Shown: positions 1 to 7,501, counted from the stretch's first letter. The stretch: 11,445 nucleotides of DNA from JAGMES01 sp023128035 (GCA_030627905.1 DAOVRZ010000137.1:1-11445); one strand, 5' to 3'. Notes: generated by a model from the sequence alone, not told the origin. A program made the numbers and translations.

Positions 1-72
1 CCACCTTTGAAGTGTCTTAACTGACACATTCAGCATTTGAGAAAAATCTTTTGGTTTATAATTCTTTTCCAT
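1..72 (-). CDS. tnpA: IS607-family TnpA (serine recombinase), N-terminal fragment at window edge
   Basis: The frame is open from an ATG at 72 to the window edge and gives 24 residues, including YKPKDF and NVSVKTLQRW. This is the typical start of IS607-family TnpA, in which a MerR-like helix-turn-helix DNA-binding domain precedes the serine recombinase catalytic domain that cuts and rejoins DNA. Only the recognition helix region is visible; the catalytic part lies outside the window. No Shine-Dalgarno precedes this ATG, and a candidate promoter ends only about 6 bases upstream, so a leaderless message is possible. A MerR-family regulator is the alternative, but the PK(D/E)F...VSVKTLQRW pattern is more typical of IS607. 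The ATG choice is supported by where family homology begins. Confidence 0.72.
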   Translation of the reverse strand, partial: MEKNYKPKDFSQMLNVSVKTLQRW

Positions 73-78
73 ATATAT

Positions 79-107
79 ATTCTATCACACTTGTATATAT
101 TTTTCAA
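79..107 (-). promoter_or_regulatory. Candidate promoter close to the tnpA start
   Basis: On the minus strand TTGAAA (107-102) and TAGAAT (84-79) are separated by 17 bases, a good vegetative sigma spacing. Transcription would start at or beside the ATG at 72, giving a leaderless or near-leaderless mRNA. The region is very AT-rich, so chance matches are possible. Confidence 0.4.
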
Positions 108-158
108 TACTTTACTTTACAGTTTGTTGCTCCTTTTCAAAATTTTTTCTACCTCATA

Positions 159-174
159 TGTATGTTCACATACA
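159..174. promoter_or_regulatory. Small palindrome at the predicted start of the tnpA leader
   Basis: TGTATG (159-164) and CATACA (169-174) form a perfect 6-bp inverted repeat with a 4-base spacer. It sits about where transcription from the 176-204 promoter would start, the usual place for a repressor operator or a recombinase binding site near an IS end. Its role is inferred only from position. Confidence 0.3.
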
Positions 175-175
175 C

Positions 176-204
176 ATTATACCATGTTTTGTGTGCGATT
201 TCCA
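176..204 (-). promoter_or_regulatory. Candidate extended -10 promoter reading toward tnpA
   Basis: On the minus strand TGGAAA (204-199), a 17-base spacer and a consensus TATAAT (181-176) preceded by TG at the extended -10 position. Transcription would begin near 168, inside the palindrome at 159-174, and run through about 100 bases of leader to tnpA. A purine-rich AAAAGGAG lies in that leader (131-138) without an obvious start codon after it. Confidence 0.45.
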
Positions 205-239
205 TGGCTTCTTAATTAGTTTTGGATTTTACTCTGTTT

Positions 240-1349
240 TTACCCTACTTCGACCCCACATTCAGGTAAAATTATATGTACCACAATATATTTATGTTCT
301 GCAGCAGCTCTCATAAATTTAACCCAATGAGAATTGTTAAAATTATTTTTTTTCTTATATTCTTCATAATTATGATGCCGATATTTTGGCCATAACAAGA
401 TTTTCTTCCACCACGCAATCTTAGTGTAGCTTACAGCTTCATTATACCATTCCCGTGAATCATAACTAATATTCCGATCAATCTCATCAAAATCCGCAAA
501 TTTAAAATAATTTTCATGAATTTTATCTAACCAATTATTATGCCGTTCATCTTTACTACCATCAAAACTAAGCATCTCCATAAACTGATCTCGATAATAC
601 TTAAAATCTTTTTCAGTAGAATTTGAACCATACTGTGGATTCTCTTTTAAATATCTTTGCAAAAACTTATAGATACTCTCTAAGCCAACAATATAACGAT
701 CATTCAAATTATCTACCTTATATACCTTAGAATCTCTGCTATATGACCAAAACATAAAAGGAATATCTGGAAATGTCATTGCTTTTCCATGACCAACCCG
801 AGGTAAAATGAGACTCAATAATTCTTCAAAAGGTAGCCAAATTTTTTCTTTGGTTTTCCGAACCACTGCACGCAAAAGTGTTTCTTCTCCCTCATCAATA
901 AATCGAATATTATTGTAATTATCATAAAAACCTTTAAAATCCTGATGTGAGTATGTATCTGCATAAGCATGAAGTCCTATTCCTAATCTGTATAAAGCTA
1001 AAGGTTCATTGCTTACTTTCTGAAGATCATCTTTTAGTAATTCGACGATTGGAGAATCTGGCCCTGTAACTAAATAATCAGAATCAGTGCCATCTTTTCC
1101 ACAAGGTAAAAAATGAAATGGGACCCAAACATCTAAAGAATTACTTACATCAAAATTCATGACAGAGAGCATTGTATGAGAAGTCAAAGTCTGTCTGAAA
1201 ATTTCTTCATTCTCAAACTTCAATGTATGCCCATGGTTTGCATCATCAACATGTTGTGAGGCATAAGCAACAATCTGTGCATATTTACTTTTCATCCCTG
1301 CAAGACGACATAAAACATAAATTGCAGAATGGTGCATATCTATTTGCAT
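240..1349 (-). CDS. DUF6765 family protein
   Basis: A 369-residue soluble protein with no signal peptide or membrane segment. The N-terminus (MQIDMHH, then AYASQHVDDA around residues 28-37) and the block LGIGLHAYADTYSHQDFKG (122-140) are typical of the DUF6765 family, whose function is not known to me. Histidines and aspartates cluster in HVDDANHGH (33-41), PFHF (77-80) and LHAYADTYSH (126-135). That spacing recalls the metal-binding helices of zinc-dependent phospholipase C/S1-P1-like enzymes, so a metal-dependent hydrolase is a reasonable but unproven guess. The start is firm: GGAGG (1361-1357) lies 7 bases before the ATG. It is 273 bp downstream of the activase gene, across a large inverted repeat, so probably not part of that operon's core. 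No clear terminator follows it. Confidence 0.8.
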   Translation of the reverse strand: MQIDMHHSAIYVLCRLAGMKSKYAQIVAYASQHVDDANHGHTLKFENEEIFRQTLTSHTMLSVMNFDVSNSLDVWVPFHFLPCGKDGTDSDYLVTGPDSPIVELLKDDLQKVSNEPLALYRLGIGLHAYADTYSHQDFKGFYDNYNNIRFIDEGEETLLRAVVRKTKEKIWLPFEELLSLILPRVGHGKAMTFPDIPFMFWSYSRDSKVYKVDNLNDRYIVGLESIYKFLQRYLKENPQYGSNSTEKDFKYYRDQFMEMLSFDGSKDERHNNWLDKIHENYFKFADFDEIDRNISYDSREWYNEAVSYTKIAWWKKILLWPKYRHHNYEEYKKKNNFNNSHWVKFMRAAAEHKYIVVHIILPECGVEVG

Positions 1350-1378
1350 GAGATCACCTCCGTATCAATTTTCGAGGG

Positions 1379-1583
1379 TTTTTTGTGTAGAAAAGCGTTT
1401 GGTGGTATATATAGGGAAAAAAGTTCCTTCAAAAGTCAGCTCTGCATAGCTTTGATATTTAAAAAAAAGTTAGTTTAAATGTAAGTTGTTCCTATTTAAA
1501 GAAAGTTTTCTTATGTCGAGCTGACTTAGGCGTCACTTTTTTCCCTATATATACCACCAAACGAAGGTTTCTGCACAAAAAAA
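1379..1583. repeat. 205-bp element with long inverted repeats (possible MITE or large RNA hairpin)
   Basis: Positions 1396-1424 and 1535-1563 are perfect 29-bp inverted repeats (arms run from CGTTTGG to GGGAAAAAAGT). The pairing continues imperfectly outward to 1379 and 1583 (TTTTTTGTGYAGAAA at each end). Inward, after an 8 x 7 base internal loop, a further perfect 10 bp pair (1433-1442 with 1518-1527). The roughly 75-base centre is AT-rich and non-coding. I see no target duplication. It lies between the stop of the activase gene and the ribosome binding site of the DUF6765 gene. It could be a non-autonomous miniature transposable element, and any transcript crossing it would fold into a long RNase III-like hairpin. 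It lacks the U-run directly after the stem expected of an intrinsic terminator. Confidence 0.8.
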
Positions 1584-1593
1584 GAAAGTTGAT

Positions 1594-1625
1594 TTAAGTT
1601 TTAAGTTCTTTAAGTTCTTAACTTA
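1594..1625. repeat. Short TTAAGTT direct repeats at the 3' end of the activase gene
   Basis: TTAAGTT occurs at 1594, 1601 and 1610, the last two within a 9-base repeat (TTAAGTTCT). TAAGTT-CTT-AACTTA (1611-1625) forms a small palindrome that includes the activase stop codon. The stem is AT-only and short, so a terminator role is doubtful. Confidence 0.45.
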
Positions 1626-2513
1626 TAGTAAAAACTCTAAAGCTTTTCTCTTTAGTTTTTCCTCTTCTTCATAGTCTAAGTGAGATTGAGAAATTTCTGA
1701 TGGGATCACTTTTCCTAGTTTTATGCGTTTATTAATCCCACCTGTATTATATGGTAGTAGTCTTAGATCGGCGCATCCACATTTTTTTAAAAAGTTCGCT
1801 ATCTCTTTTAAATTCTCTAGATTTGCTGTAATTCCAGGGATAAGTGGCACTCTGGGAATTATTTCAATCCCAGATATGCCATATAAGTTTGAAAAATTAT
1901 TCAGTATTTGAGCATTGTCTTTTCCTGTATATTTCTTATGTAGATTTGAATCAAAAAGCTTAATATCATATAAGACCAAATTGACAAAGGGCATGATCTT
2001 TTCTTTAAATTGTTCTAAATTAAAGTAGCCTGATGTCTCAATGGCAATATGAATCTTATCTTCTTTTAATCTTTGCATGACTTTACTAAGGTAATTCATA
2101 TATAGCATTGGTTCCCCACCAGAAAAGGTAACGCCACCGCCTGATGATTCATAAAAAGTTTTATCTCTTTTTATAATATCTATCAAGTTATCAATTGTGT
2201 ATTTTTCTCCGATCTTTCTTCGAGCCAGCGAATAACATACTTCTGTACATTTTCCGCATCCAATACATTTTATTTGATCGAAAAATATCCCTGAATAAAA
2301 ATCAATTACACCATTTGGACAAATTTTTTGACATTCCTGACAGCCAATGCAACGGTTAGAATCAAAAGCTATCTCCATTTTAGCGTTATTGGACTCAGGA
2401 TTATGACACCATATACACTCTAATGGACAACCTTTTAAAAAAACGACTGTTCTAATCCCTGGCCCGTCATCTAATGAAGAACGCTTAATATCAAAGATTA
2501 ATGGCTCGGCCAT
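1623..2513 (-). CDS. Glycyl radical enzyme activating enzyme (radical SAM, with two ferredoxin-type clusters)
   Basis: A 296-residue cytoplasmic radical SAM enzyme that reductively cleaves S-adenosylmethionine and abstracts hydrogen from the catalytic glycine of its partner GRE. The radical SAM motif Cx3Cx2C is Cys29, Cys33, Cys36 in GCPLECIWCHNPES. It is preceded by DGPGIRTVVFLKGC, the usual activase signature. Two CxxCxxCxxxC(P) clusters follow (Cys55/58/61/65 and Cys83/86/89/93), the insert typical of activases for non-PFL GREs such as glycerol dehydratase or choline lyase. GGGVTFSGGEP (125-135) is the SAM-binding GGE motif. Length is normal for the family. The start overlaps the preceding gene by 16 bp and has no Shine-Dalgarno, so translation is probably coupled. 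Its natural substrate is almost certainly the GRE encoded 0.5 kb upstream in the same operon. Confidence 0.95.
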   Translation of the reverse strand: MAEPLIFDIKRSSLDDGPGIRTVVFLKGCPLECIWCHNPESNNAKMEIAFDSNRCIGCQECQKICPNGVIDFYSGIFFDQIKCIGCGKCTEVCYSLARRKIGEKYTIDNLIDIIKRDKTFYESSGGGVTFSGGEPMLYMNYLSKVMQRLKEDKIHIAIETSGYFNLEQFKEKIMPFVNLVLYDIKLFDSNLHKKYTGKDNAQILNNFSNLYGISGIEIIPRVPLIPGITANLENLKEIANFLKKCGCADLRLLPYNTGGINKRIKLGKVIPSEISQSHLDYEEEEKLKRKALEFLL

Positions 2514-2995
2514 AGTTTTTTAGCTAGTAACATCAGATGATTTGACATATATCCAAACTTAGTAAGATAATTTATATTTCCCTCAGTCATAATATCCTGA
2601 TGTAAAATTGGAGTCAATAAATCATTTGGAGAAAACAAATAATGCCTCAAAGCTTTTGAATCTTTAAATTTGATCGTCAGATTTTTCTCATCAATCTTCT
2701 TATGATGAACTCTCATCTTCCCATTTTTAAAAATTACCGAAACACATATTTTCTCTCCATCACCAAGAAATAGATATCTTGCATCAAAATTCTTTATATT
2801 TTTTCTAAAGTTTTTACTCAATATGAATGCCCAACTCATTGCATTCAAAAGAATTATTAAAAATTCTTCAGTTAACCCAGAATCAATTGACTCCAATTCA
2901 TTTGACTCAGATTCAATAGCGTCTAATAATTTTTTAAAACTTTTTTCAGCACGTACATCAGCACGTACGTCTAGTAAAATATTTTCATCATGCAT
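2498..2995 (-). CDS. Small SCP2-like (sterol carrier protein 2 fold) protein in the GRE operon
   Basis: About 165 residues, cytoplasmic. The C-terminal half looks like an SCP2 domain: a strand pair (KICVSVIFKNGKMRVHH), then NLTIKFKDSKALRHYL, a helix, and a final hydrophobic helix (YMSNHLMLLAKKL). SCP2 domains bind lipids or other hydrophobic ligands; the assignment here is by pattern, not a strong motif. The N-terminus is acidic and helical and carries a duplicated DVRA. I place the start at the ATG at 2995 because GGGAGG (3009-3004) sits 8 bases before it. An earlier in-frame ATG at 3013, overlapping the GRE stop codon, would add 6 residues but would contain that ribosome binding site. It overlaps the activase gene by 16 bp. 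Likely a carrier or accessory factor for the GRE; alternatively a structural subunit. Confidence 0.6.
   Translation of the reverse strand: MHDENILLDVRADVRAEKSFKKLLDAIESESNELESIDSGLTEEFLIILLNAMSWAFILSKNFRKNIKNFDARYLFLGDGEKICVSVIFKNGKMRVHHKKIDEKNLTIKFKDSKALRHYLFSPNDLLTPILHQDIMTEGNINYLTKFGYMSNHLMLLAKKLWPSH
2949..2972. repeat. 12-bp tandem duplication within the SCP2-like gene
   Basis: Two nearly identical 12-base units (GCACGTACATCA at 2949-2960, GCACGTACGTCT at 2961-2972) encode the repeated DVRA near the N-terminus. It is in frame and probably a slippage product. Confidence 0.6.
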
Positions 2996-3009
2996 CAAAT
3001 AAACCTCCC

Positions 3010-5460
3010 TCATCCTTCGATATATGATATAGCTTTGCCAGTTTTTAAATCATATTGGGTTCTTGTAATCAATTCTTCTTTCATCAGTTCATTTAAATCA
3101 TTGAAATATGCTGAATATCCTGATACCCGCACCATTAAGTGAGGATATTTTGTCGGGTCTTTTCTAGCTTCCAACAACATAGCGTAAGACATGATATTAA
3201 ACTGAACCTGTAGCCCTCCACTTACAAAGTATGCTTCGATAAATGATGCAAACTTTTCAAGATCCTCCTCTGTAGAGATTCTTGTAAATTTTAGATTAAG
3301 CGGATATCCTCCTGGAATATCTAAAGTATTTAAACCGCCTACTGAGTTTAAACAAGCTGTTAATTCAGCCGCTGCTCCTGAAACTGGTGTAATTCCACTA
3401 GCAAAAGGCACTTTTGCTTTTCTACCGTTGGGTAACGCACCTGAAAGACTTCCCATCCCAGCATGATTTGTCATTGTCCAATATGCAGGACGATATTTTC
3501 CATCTCGATAGTTCTCAGCATTATGATAAGTATCATATAAAAATTCAATCATTCTGTTGGCATTATTCTTAGCAGTCTCATCTTCTGTTCCATATTTCGG
3601 AGTCTTATTCACTAAATATTGATATAACCTTTCTTGTCCATCAAAATTCTCTTTAAGAGCTTTAATCAATTCGCCAAATGAGCATTGTCCATCATTATAT
3701 ACTACTTTTTCAATTGCATTCAATGAATCAACCGCATCCGCAAACCCAATATGAGTTGCTCCAGAAGAGTTATAAATGGCTCCACCATAGATCAAATCTT
3801 GACCTTTTTCAAGTGGTCCTTCAAAAATTGCAGAAAGCATTGGAGTCGGTAGATATTTTCGATGCATTAGCCCCATTTTATTATTAAGATTGATTGCATT
3901 TTCAATGATATAAGTTAATTGAGCGGTATATGCCTTCCAAAATTCTTCAAATGTTTCAAAACCAGATGGATCACCAGTTTCGAAAGTAAGCAATTTGTCA
4001 CCTGTAAATGGTCTAGTGCCATTATATAAAGCTAATTCAAGAGGAACCACTATATTTAAAATTATTGAACTTGAAGCATTATAACTTCTACCATTACTTG
4101 CTAACTCTACACAGCCAACTACTCCATAATCTCGAGCATCTTCTAAAGAAACTCCCTGATTCATCAAAGTATTAATTGCTTCTATATCATTATAGAATGC
4201 AGGTACTGCTTTGGTGTTTGCAATCACCTCACATACTCGATTCCGATACTCTTCTAAGTTTTCTTTATAATGATATCGGGCGCACATATTTGGATCTCTA
4301 GTTTGTAATAATTCTGTCGCCCTCAGCATGACATAAGTTAGATCATTAACTGCATCTTTTCCATTTTCATCAATACCACCAAGAGTTACTGCAGGAACAT
4401 TCCCTGCTCCACCAAACAATTCTTCAGATACTTCTGGAACCATAATTACATTGTCAGAAAGTTTCAACCATAAACAACCGACTAGTTCAATCGCTTCTTC
4501 AACAGTTAAACGATTCTCTTCAATATCTTTCTTATAAAATGGATATAAAATTTGATCTAATCGTCCAGGACTCATCGCCATATTAGAGTTCTCTGCGAGA
4601 AGACCAACACGTACTATCCAGATAGCATTCAAGGCTTCCCTAAAAGTAGAAGCAGGTTTTGCAGGAACATTTTTGCAAATTTCAGCTAGCTCTTCAAAAA
4701 GTTTTTTCTCATCTGGATCAGAAGTCTCTGCAGCCAATTGAGTCGCTTTTTTGCTTACGTTTGCTGCATAATCTAAAATACCCTGTAATGAAATTTGTAC
4801 AGCTTGATAAAAATGAAGACTTCTTTGCTGTTCATCATTAAGGTCACCTTTGCTTGAAAGTTCTTTTTCCTTTGAGCTAGCTAGGTCAATTAGATAGTTT
4901 AAACCTTTATTAATGACAACTTTATAATTCGGAATGGTATGAGATATGCACCCCGCCTTCGAAGCGATAAAAAAGATAAATTGATCAAAAAGTTTTGTAG
5001 ATTCTGGATACTCTGCCCTGGTTATCTCTAGGATACTCCGATCTAACCAATATGGATAAATATCAAAGTTCAATTCATCTGCATCCTCTTTTGTCAGCTT
5101 TTGCGGATTCTTTTTTCTATCACTGATACTTTCCAACTCAGGCCAGATCGCTAGAGCAAAAAACTCAGGATATAAAGGTGCTCCAACTGGTTTTGAAGTA
5201 GTACTTCCAGCTATTAAGTTATTGTCATGAAAAACTGGCTCTCTATTAGCAAGATAATATGCTATTGCTTTTGCTCTCTGAATTGTGTAAGGCTCGTCTT
5301 TATTAGCCAAATCTTTTAAATATTTCGTTAAATATCTGGCCCTCTCAATACAGATATCACTTCCTCTTTCAAAAAGTTCTTCTCTTAATTTCTTTAATAT
5401 TTTTAAATTATCAAAAGTATAATCTTTCAGAGTGATATCTAGTAATGTTACTTTGCTCAT
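3010..5460 (-). CDS. Glycyl radical enzyme, eliminase-type (PFL/glycerol dehydratase family), substrate unknown
   Basis: An 816-residue GRE, normal length for the family. The C-terminal radical loop is RVSGYS with the radical-bearing glycine at Gly781. The active-site loop reads GVVGCVELA, giving thiyl Cys450 and a Glu two residues later (Glu452). Pyruvate formate-lyase has Cys-Cys, while glycerol/propanediol dehydratases, choline TMA-lyase and hydroxyphenylacetate decarboxylase have Cys-x-Glu. So this is not a PFL despite the common database label. Other family blocks are GGAIYNSSG (559-567), ADSLNAI-like AVDSLNAI (576-583) and VQFNIMS (752-758). The N-terminal pocket-lining segment (SKPVGAPLYPEF, 89-100) does not match any GRE of known substrate that I can recall. 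The start has GGGGG 8 bases upstream. The gene lies 28 bp after the AOR gene, and its stop is followed at once by the SCP2-like gene. Needs the activase at 1623-2513. Confidence 0.93.
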   Translation of the reverse strand: MSKVTLLDITLKDYTFDNLKILKKLREELFERGSDICIERARYLTKYLKDLANKDEPYTIQRAKAIAYYLANREPVFHDNNLIAGSTTSKPVGAPLYPEFFALAIWPELESISDRKKNPQKLTKEDADELNFDIYPYWLDRSILEITRAEYPESTKLFDQFIFFIASKAGCISHTIPNYKVVINKGLNYLIDLASSKEKELSSKGDLNDEQQRSLHFYQAVQISLQGILDYAANVSKKATQLAAETSDPDEKKLFEELAEICKNVPAKPASTFREALNAIWIVRVGLLAENSNMAMSPGRLDQILYPFYKKDIEENRLTVEEAIELVGCLWLKLSDNVIMVPEVSEELFGGAGNVPAVTLGGIDENGKDAVNDLTYVMLRATELLQTRDPNMCARYHYKENLEEYRNRVCEVIANTKAVPAFYNDIEAINTLMNQGVSLEDARDYGVVGCVELASNGRSYNASSSIILNIVVPLELALYNGTRPFTGDKLLTFETGDPSGFETFEEFWKAYTAQLTYIIENAINLNNKMGLMHRKYLPTPMLSAIFEGPLEKGQDLIYGGAIYNSSGATHIGFADAVDSLNAIEKVVYNDGQCSFGELIKALKENFDGQERLYQYLVNKTPKYGTEDETAKNNANRMIEFLYDTYHNAENYRDGKYRPAYWTMTNHAGMGSLSGALPNGRKAKVPFASGITPVSGAAAELTACLNSVGGLNTLDIPGGYPLNLKFTRISTEEDLEKFASFIEAYFVSGGLQVQFNIMSYAMLLEARKDPTKYPHLMVRVSGYSAYFNDLNELMKEELITRTQYDLKTGKAISYIEG

Positions 5461-5488
5461 AATTCAAACCCCCTTTTTAATCATCAGA

Positions 5489-7501
5489 TTACTTATATAA
5501 TGCAGCCTTCACATCTAGAAGATCTAACTCATCTAAAGTCTCAGGAAGTGGATAAGCGGTTTCTGGATTCCAACCCATTGCTATATAATAATCTCTACCT
5601 GCACCATCAAAGTTAGGAGTCATATTTTTGTTAGGCCCTTTCTTTAATGGTGGAACTCCCTTAGCGCGATTAGGCAGTTTAATTGTATCTGGTTTTATCC
5701 CCTCTCTGAGATTAAACGCATGTCTAATGGTTTTTATCCGATGGGCAATTTCCATATATTCTTCAAAATCTTTATCCCAACCGGTTGATGCATTTATCCA
5801 TTCAATAATAGGAGGAGTCACACCATTATCAAATGCAAAAGCACATAAACCCAGACCATTAACAAGATCCATAAAGCAACTACCATCCCTCAATTCATCC
5901 CCCTGAGCGTTTTCGCTAGGTTTTGCTTTATATGGATGAAGTTTAAATTTATTATCTCTTTCTTTTGTATCATTTGTTCGATATAAACTACACATATCCA
6001 TTGAACTTGTATGACGGCCAGGAGTAGGCTCTACCTGATAGGCCACACCTAAGCCAAGGCCTCCCTGTGGATTTCGACAATCATGCATAGGTAATTCCTG
6101 ACCACCTACATGCATAGCATACTTTTCCGAACCATTTCCGAAATATTCTGCAGCCCTTTTCACACCATCTTTTAGAATTTTACCAATACCTTCTCCATTA
6201 ATAATTTTTCTAACAAGCTCAACTACTGCTTCACTATTACCCCATTCAAGTTTCCATCCATCAAGATCTTTTTCTGAGTCCAATACCTTATTTTCATAAG
6301 CCTCATATGCCCAGGCTACAACTACAGCACAACTTATAGTATCAATCCCCGCACGGTTGAGCATATCATTAACTTTAATAACCCTATGAACATCATTTGC
6401 CAAAAGCATAGTACCAAAACCACAAAGAGTCTCATATTCTGGTTTGTGAGTCTCTTTTAAAGGATAAGGTCCATCATCAACAGTAACAATTCCCCCACAT
6501 CCTAATGGACAACCATAACAATTATATTTCTTAGTTTCGTATTGAGTTACATAATTATTTGAGATATATCTGGCATCTTTTGTAGGAAAATCAACATAGC
6601 CAACACCTTTCCAGTTTTTAACTGGTGAATCGCCAATATTAGCAGCAAAAGCTGTGATTCCTGCAGTACCCCATTTTTTCATCTCCCAACGTTCAAAATC
6701 TTCTGGTTGATGTGCCAAATTATGCTCATTTAAATACCTAACCAATCCAGAAAACATAGAACTGTTTAACATGTAACCTAACATTTTATTTATAAGAGGG
6801 TGTTTATATTTTTTACGAAAACCGTCTAAAAATTGATGCGTATATTTAAGCATTGTTTCTTCATCAGCCATCTCTGCCTTTTTATGCCCAAACAAGCATA
6901 GTGCCTTTAAATTTTTAGATCCCATAAGGGCACCCAAACCGCTTCTAGCAGCAATACGGCCTTTGTCATTGACAACACCTGCTATCAATGAAAGATTCTC
7001 TCCACCCTGTCCAATACAGGCGATTTTAAAGTCCTTGCCATGTTTATCTTTTAAAATATCATCAGTCTCATTGGTATCTTTTCCCCATAAGTCAGATGCA
7101 TCAACAAGTTCTTTTTGATCACCATCAATTAAAAGATATACTGGTTTCTCACTTTTTCCAATAAAGAAAATTCCATCATATCCAGTTTTTTTGATAGCCG
7201 GAGCAAAGTCACCTCCACAATTTGCATCACCCCAGGTTCCTGTCAATGGGCTTTTACCAACAATCATAAATCGACCATTAAAATTTGCATACGTATTTGT
7301 AAGTAGTCCGCTCATAACGCCAAAGATATTCTCTGGATCAAATGGTCCCAGACCTGGCTTTTGCCTGTCGAAGATCACCTTTGCAGCTAAGCCATAGCCT
7401 GAAAGGAATTTTTCATAAATCTCATCTGGAATTATTTCGTCTTTTAAAGTTCTGTTTGTTAAATCTACCCACAAAATTTTTCCCATATAACCTTTACCCA
7501 T
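5489..7501 (-). CDS. aor: Aldehyde:ferredoxin oxidoreductase family, tungsten enzyme
   Basis: A 670-residue cytoplasmic AOR-family enzyme; these oxidise aldehydes to carboxylic acids with ferredoxin as acceptor, using a tungsten bis-pyranopterin and one [4Fe-4S] cluster. Cluster ligands are visible as NCYGCPLGC (Cys328, Cys331, Cys335) plus distal Cys553 in GLGLC, matching the 288/291/295/494 pattern of Pyrococcus furiosus AOR. The N-terminal pterin-binding domain shows GRFMIVGKSPLTGTW (76-90) and GYDGIFFIG (107-115). The position six before the distal Cys, often Asp in the DxxGLC motif, seems to be occupied in the context VNGLGLC, with Asn548 where Asp would be expected. It is longer than the ~605-residue archaeal enzyme because of extra C-terminal residues. 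AGGAGG lies 7 bases before the ATG. It is first in the operon with the GRE, which suggests it handles the GRE's aldehyde product. Orthology to a substrate-defined AOR is not established. Confidence 0.93.
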   Translation of the reverse strand: MGKGYMGKILWVDLTNRTLKDEIIPDEIYEKFLSGYGLAAKVIFDRQKPGLGPFDPENIFGVMSGLLTNTYANFNGRFMIVGKSPLTGTWGDANCGGDFAPAIKKTGYDGIFFIGKSEKPVYLLIDGDQKELVDASDLWGKDTNETDDILKDKHGKDFKIACIGQGGENLSLIAGVVNDKGRIAARSGLGALMGSKNLKALCLFGHKKAEMADEETMLKYTHQFLDGFRKKYKHPLINKMLGYMLNSSMFSGLVRYLNEHNLAHQPEDFERWEMKKWGTAGITAFAANIGDSPVKNWKGVGYVDFPTKDARYISNNYVTQYETKKYNCYGCPLGCGGIVTVDDGPYPLKETHKPEYETLCGFGTMLLANDVHRVIKVNDMLNRAGIDTISCAVVVAWAYEAYENKVLDSEKDLDGWKLEWGNSEAVVELVRKIINGEGIGKILKDGVKRAAEYFGNGSEKYAMHVGGQELPMHDCRNPQGGLGLGVAYQVEPTPGRHTSSMDMCSLYRTNDTKERDNKFKLHPYKAKPSENAQGDELRDGSCFMDLVNGLGLCAFAFDNGVTPPIIEWINASTGWDKDFEEYMEIAHRIKTIRHAFNLREGIKPDTIKLPNRAKGVPPLKKGPNKNMTPNFDGAGRDYYIAMGWNPETAYPLPETLDELDLLDVKAALYK

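Noticed and set aside
37..219. Plus-strand open frame of 60 codons at the left edge
   Set aside because: It is a low-complexity Phe/Leu/Tyr-rich translation of AT-rich non-coding DNA, lies antisense to the tnpA start and its promoters, and has no ribosome binding site.
1379..1583. The large inverted repeat as an ordinary rho-independent terminator
   Set aside because: The arms are far too long, the apical loop is about 75 bases, and no T-run follows the stem directly on the minus strand. A repeat element or processing hairpin fits better.
1723..1911. Plus-strand open frame inside the activase gene
   Set aside because: It is the antisense of a well-supported radical SAM gene. The same applies to the plus-strand frames within the GRE and AOR genes and the one crossing the AOR 5' end.
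3010..5460. Calling the GRE a pyruvate formate-lyase (pflB)
   Set aside because: The active site has Cys-Val-Glu instead of the adjacent Cys-Cys pair that PFL needs for its ping-pong mechanism, and the activase has the two-ferredoxin-cluster insert absent from PflA.
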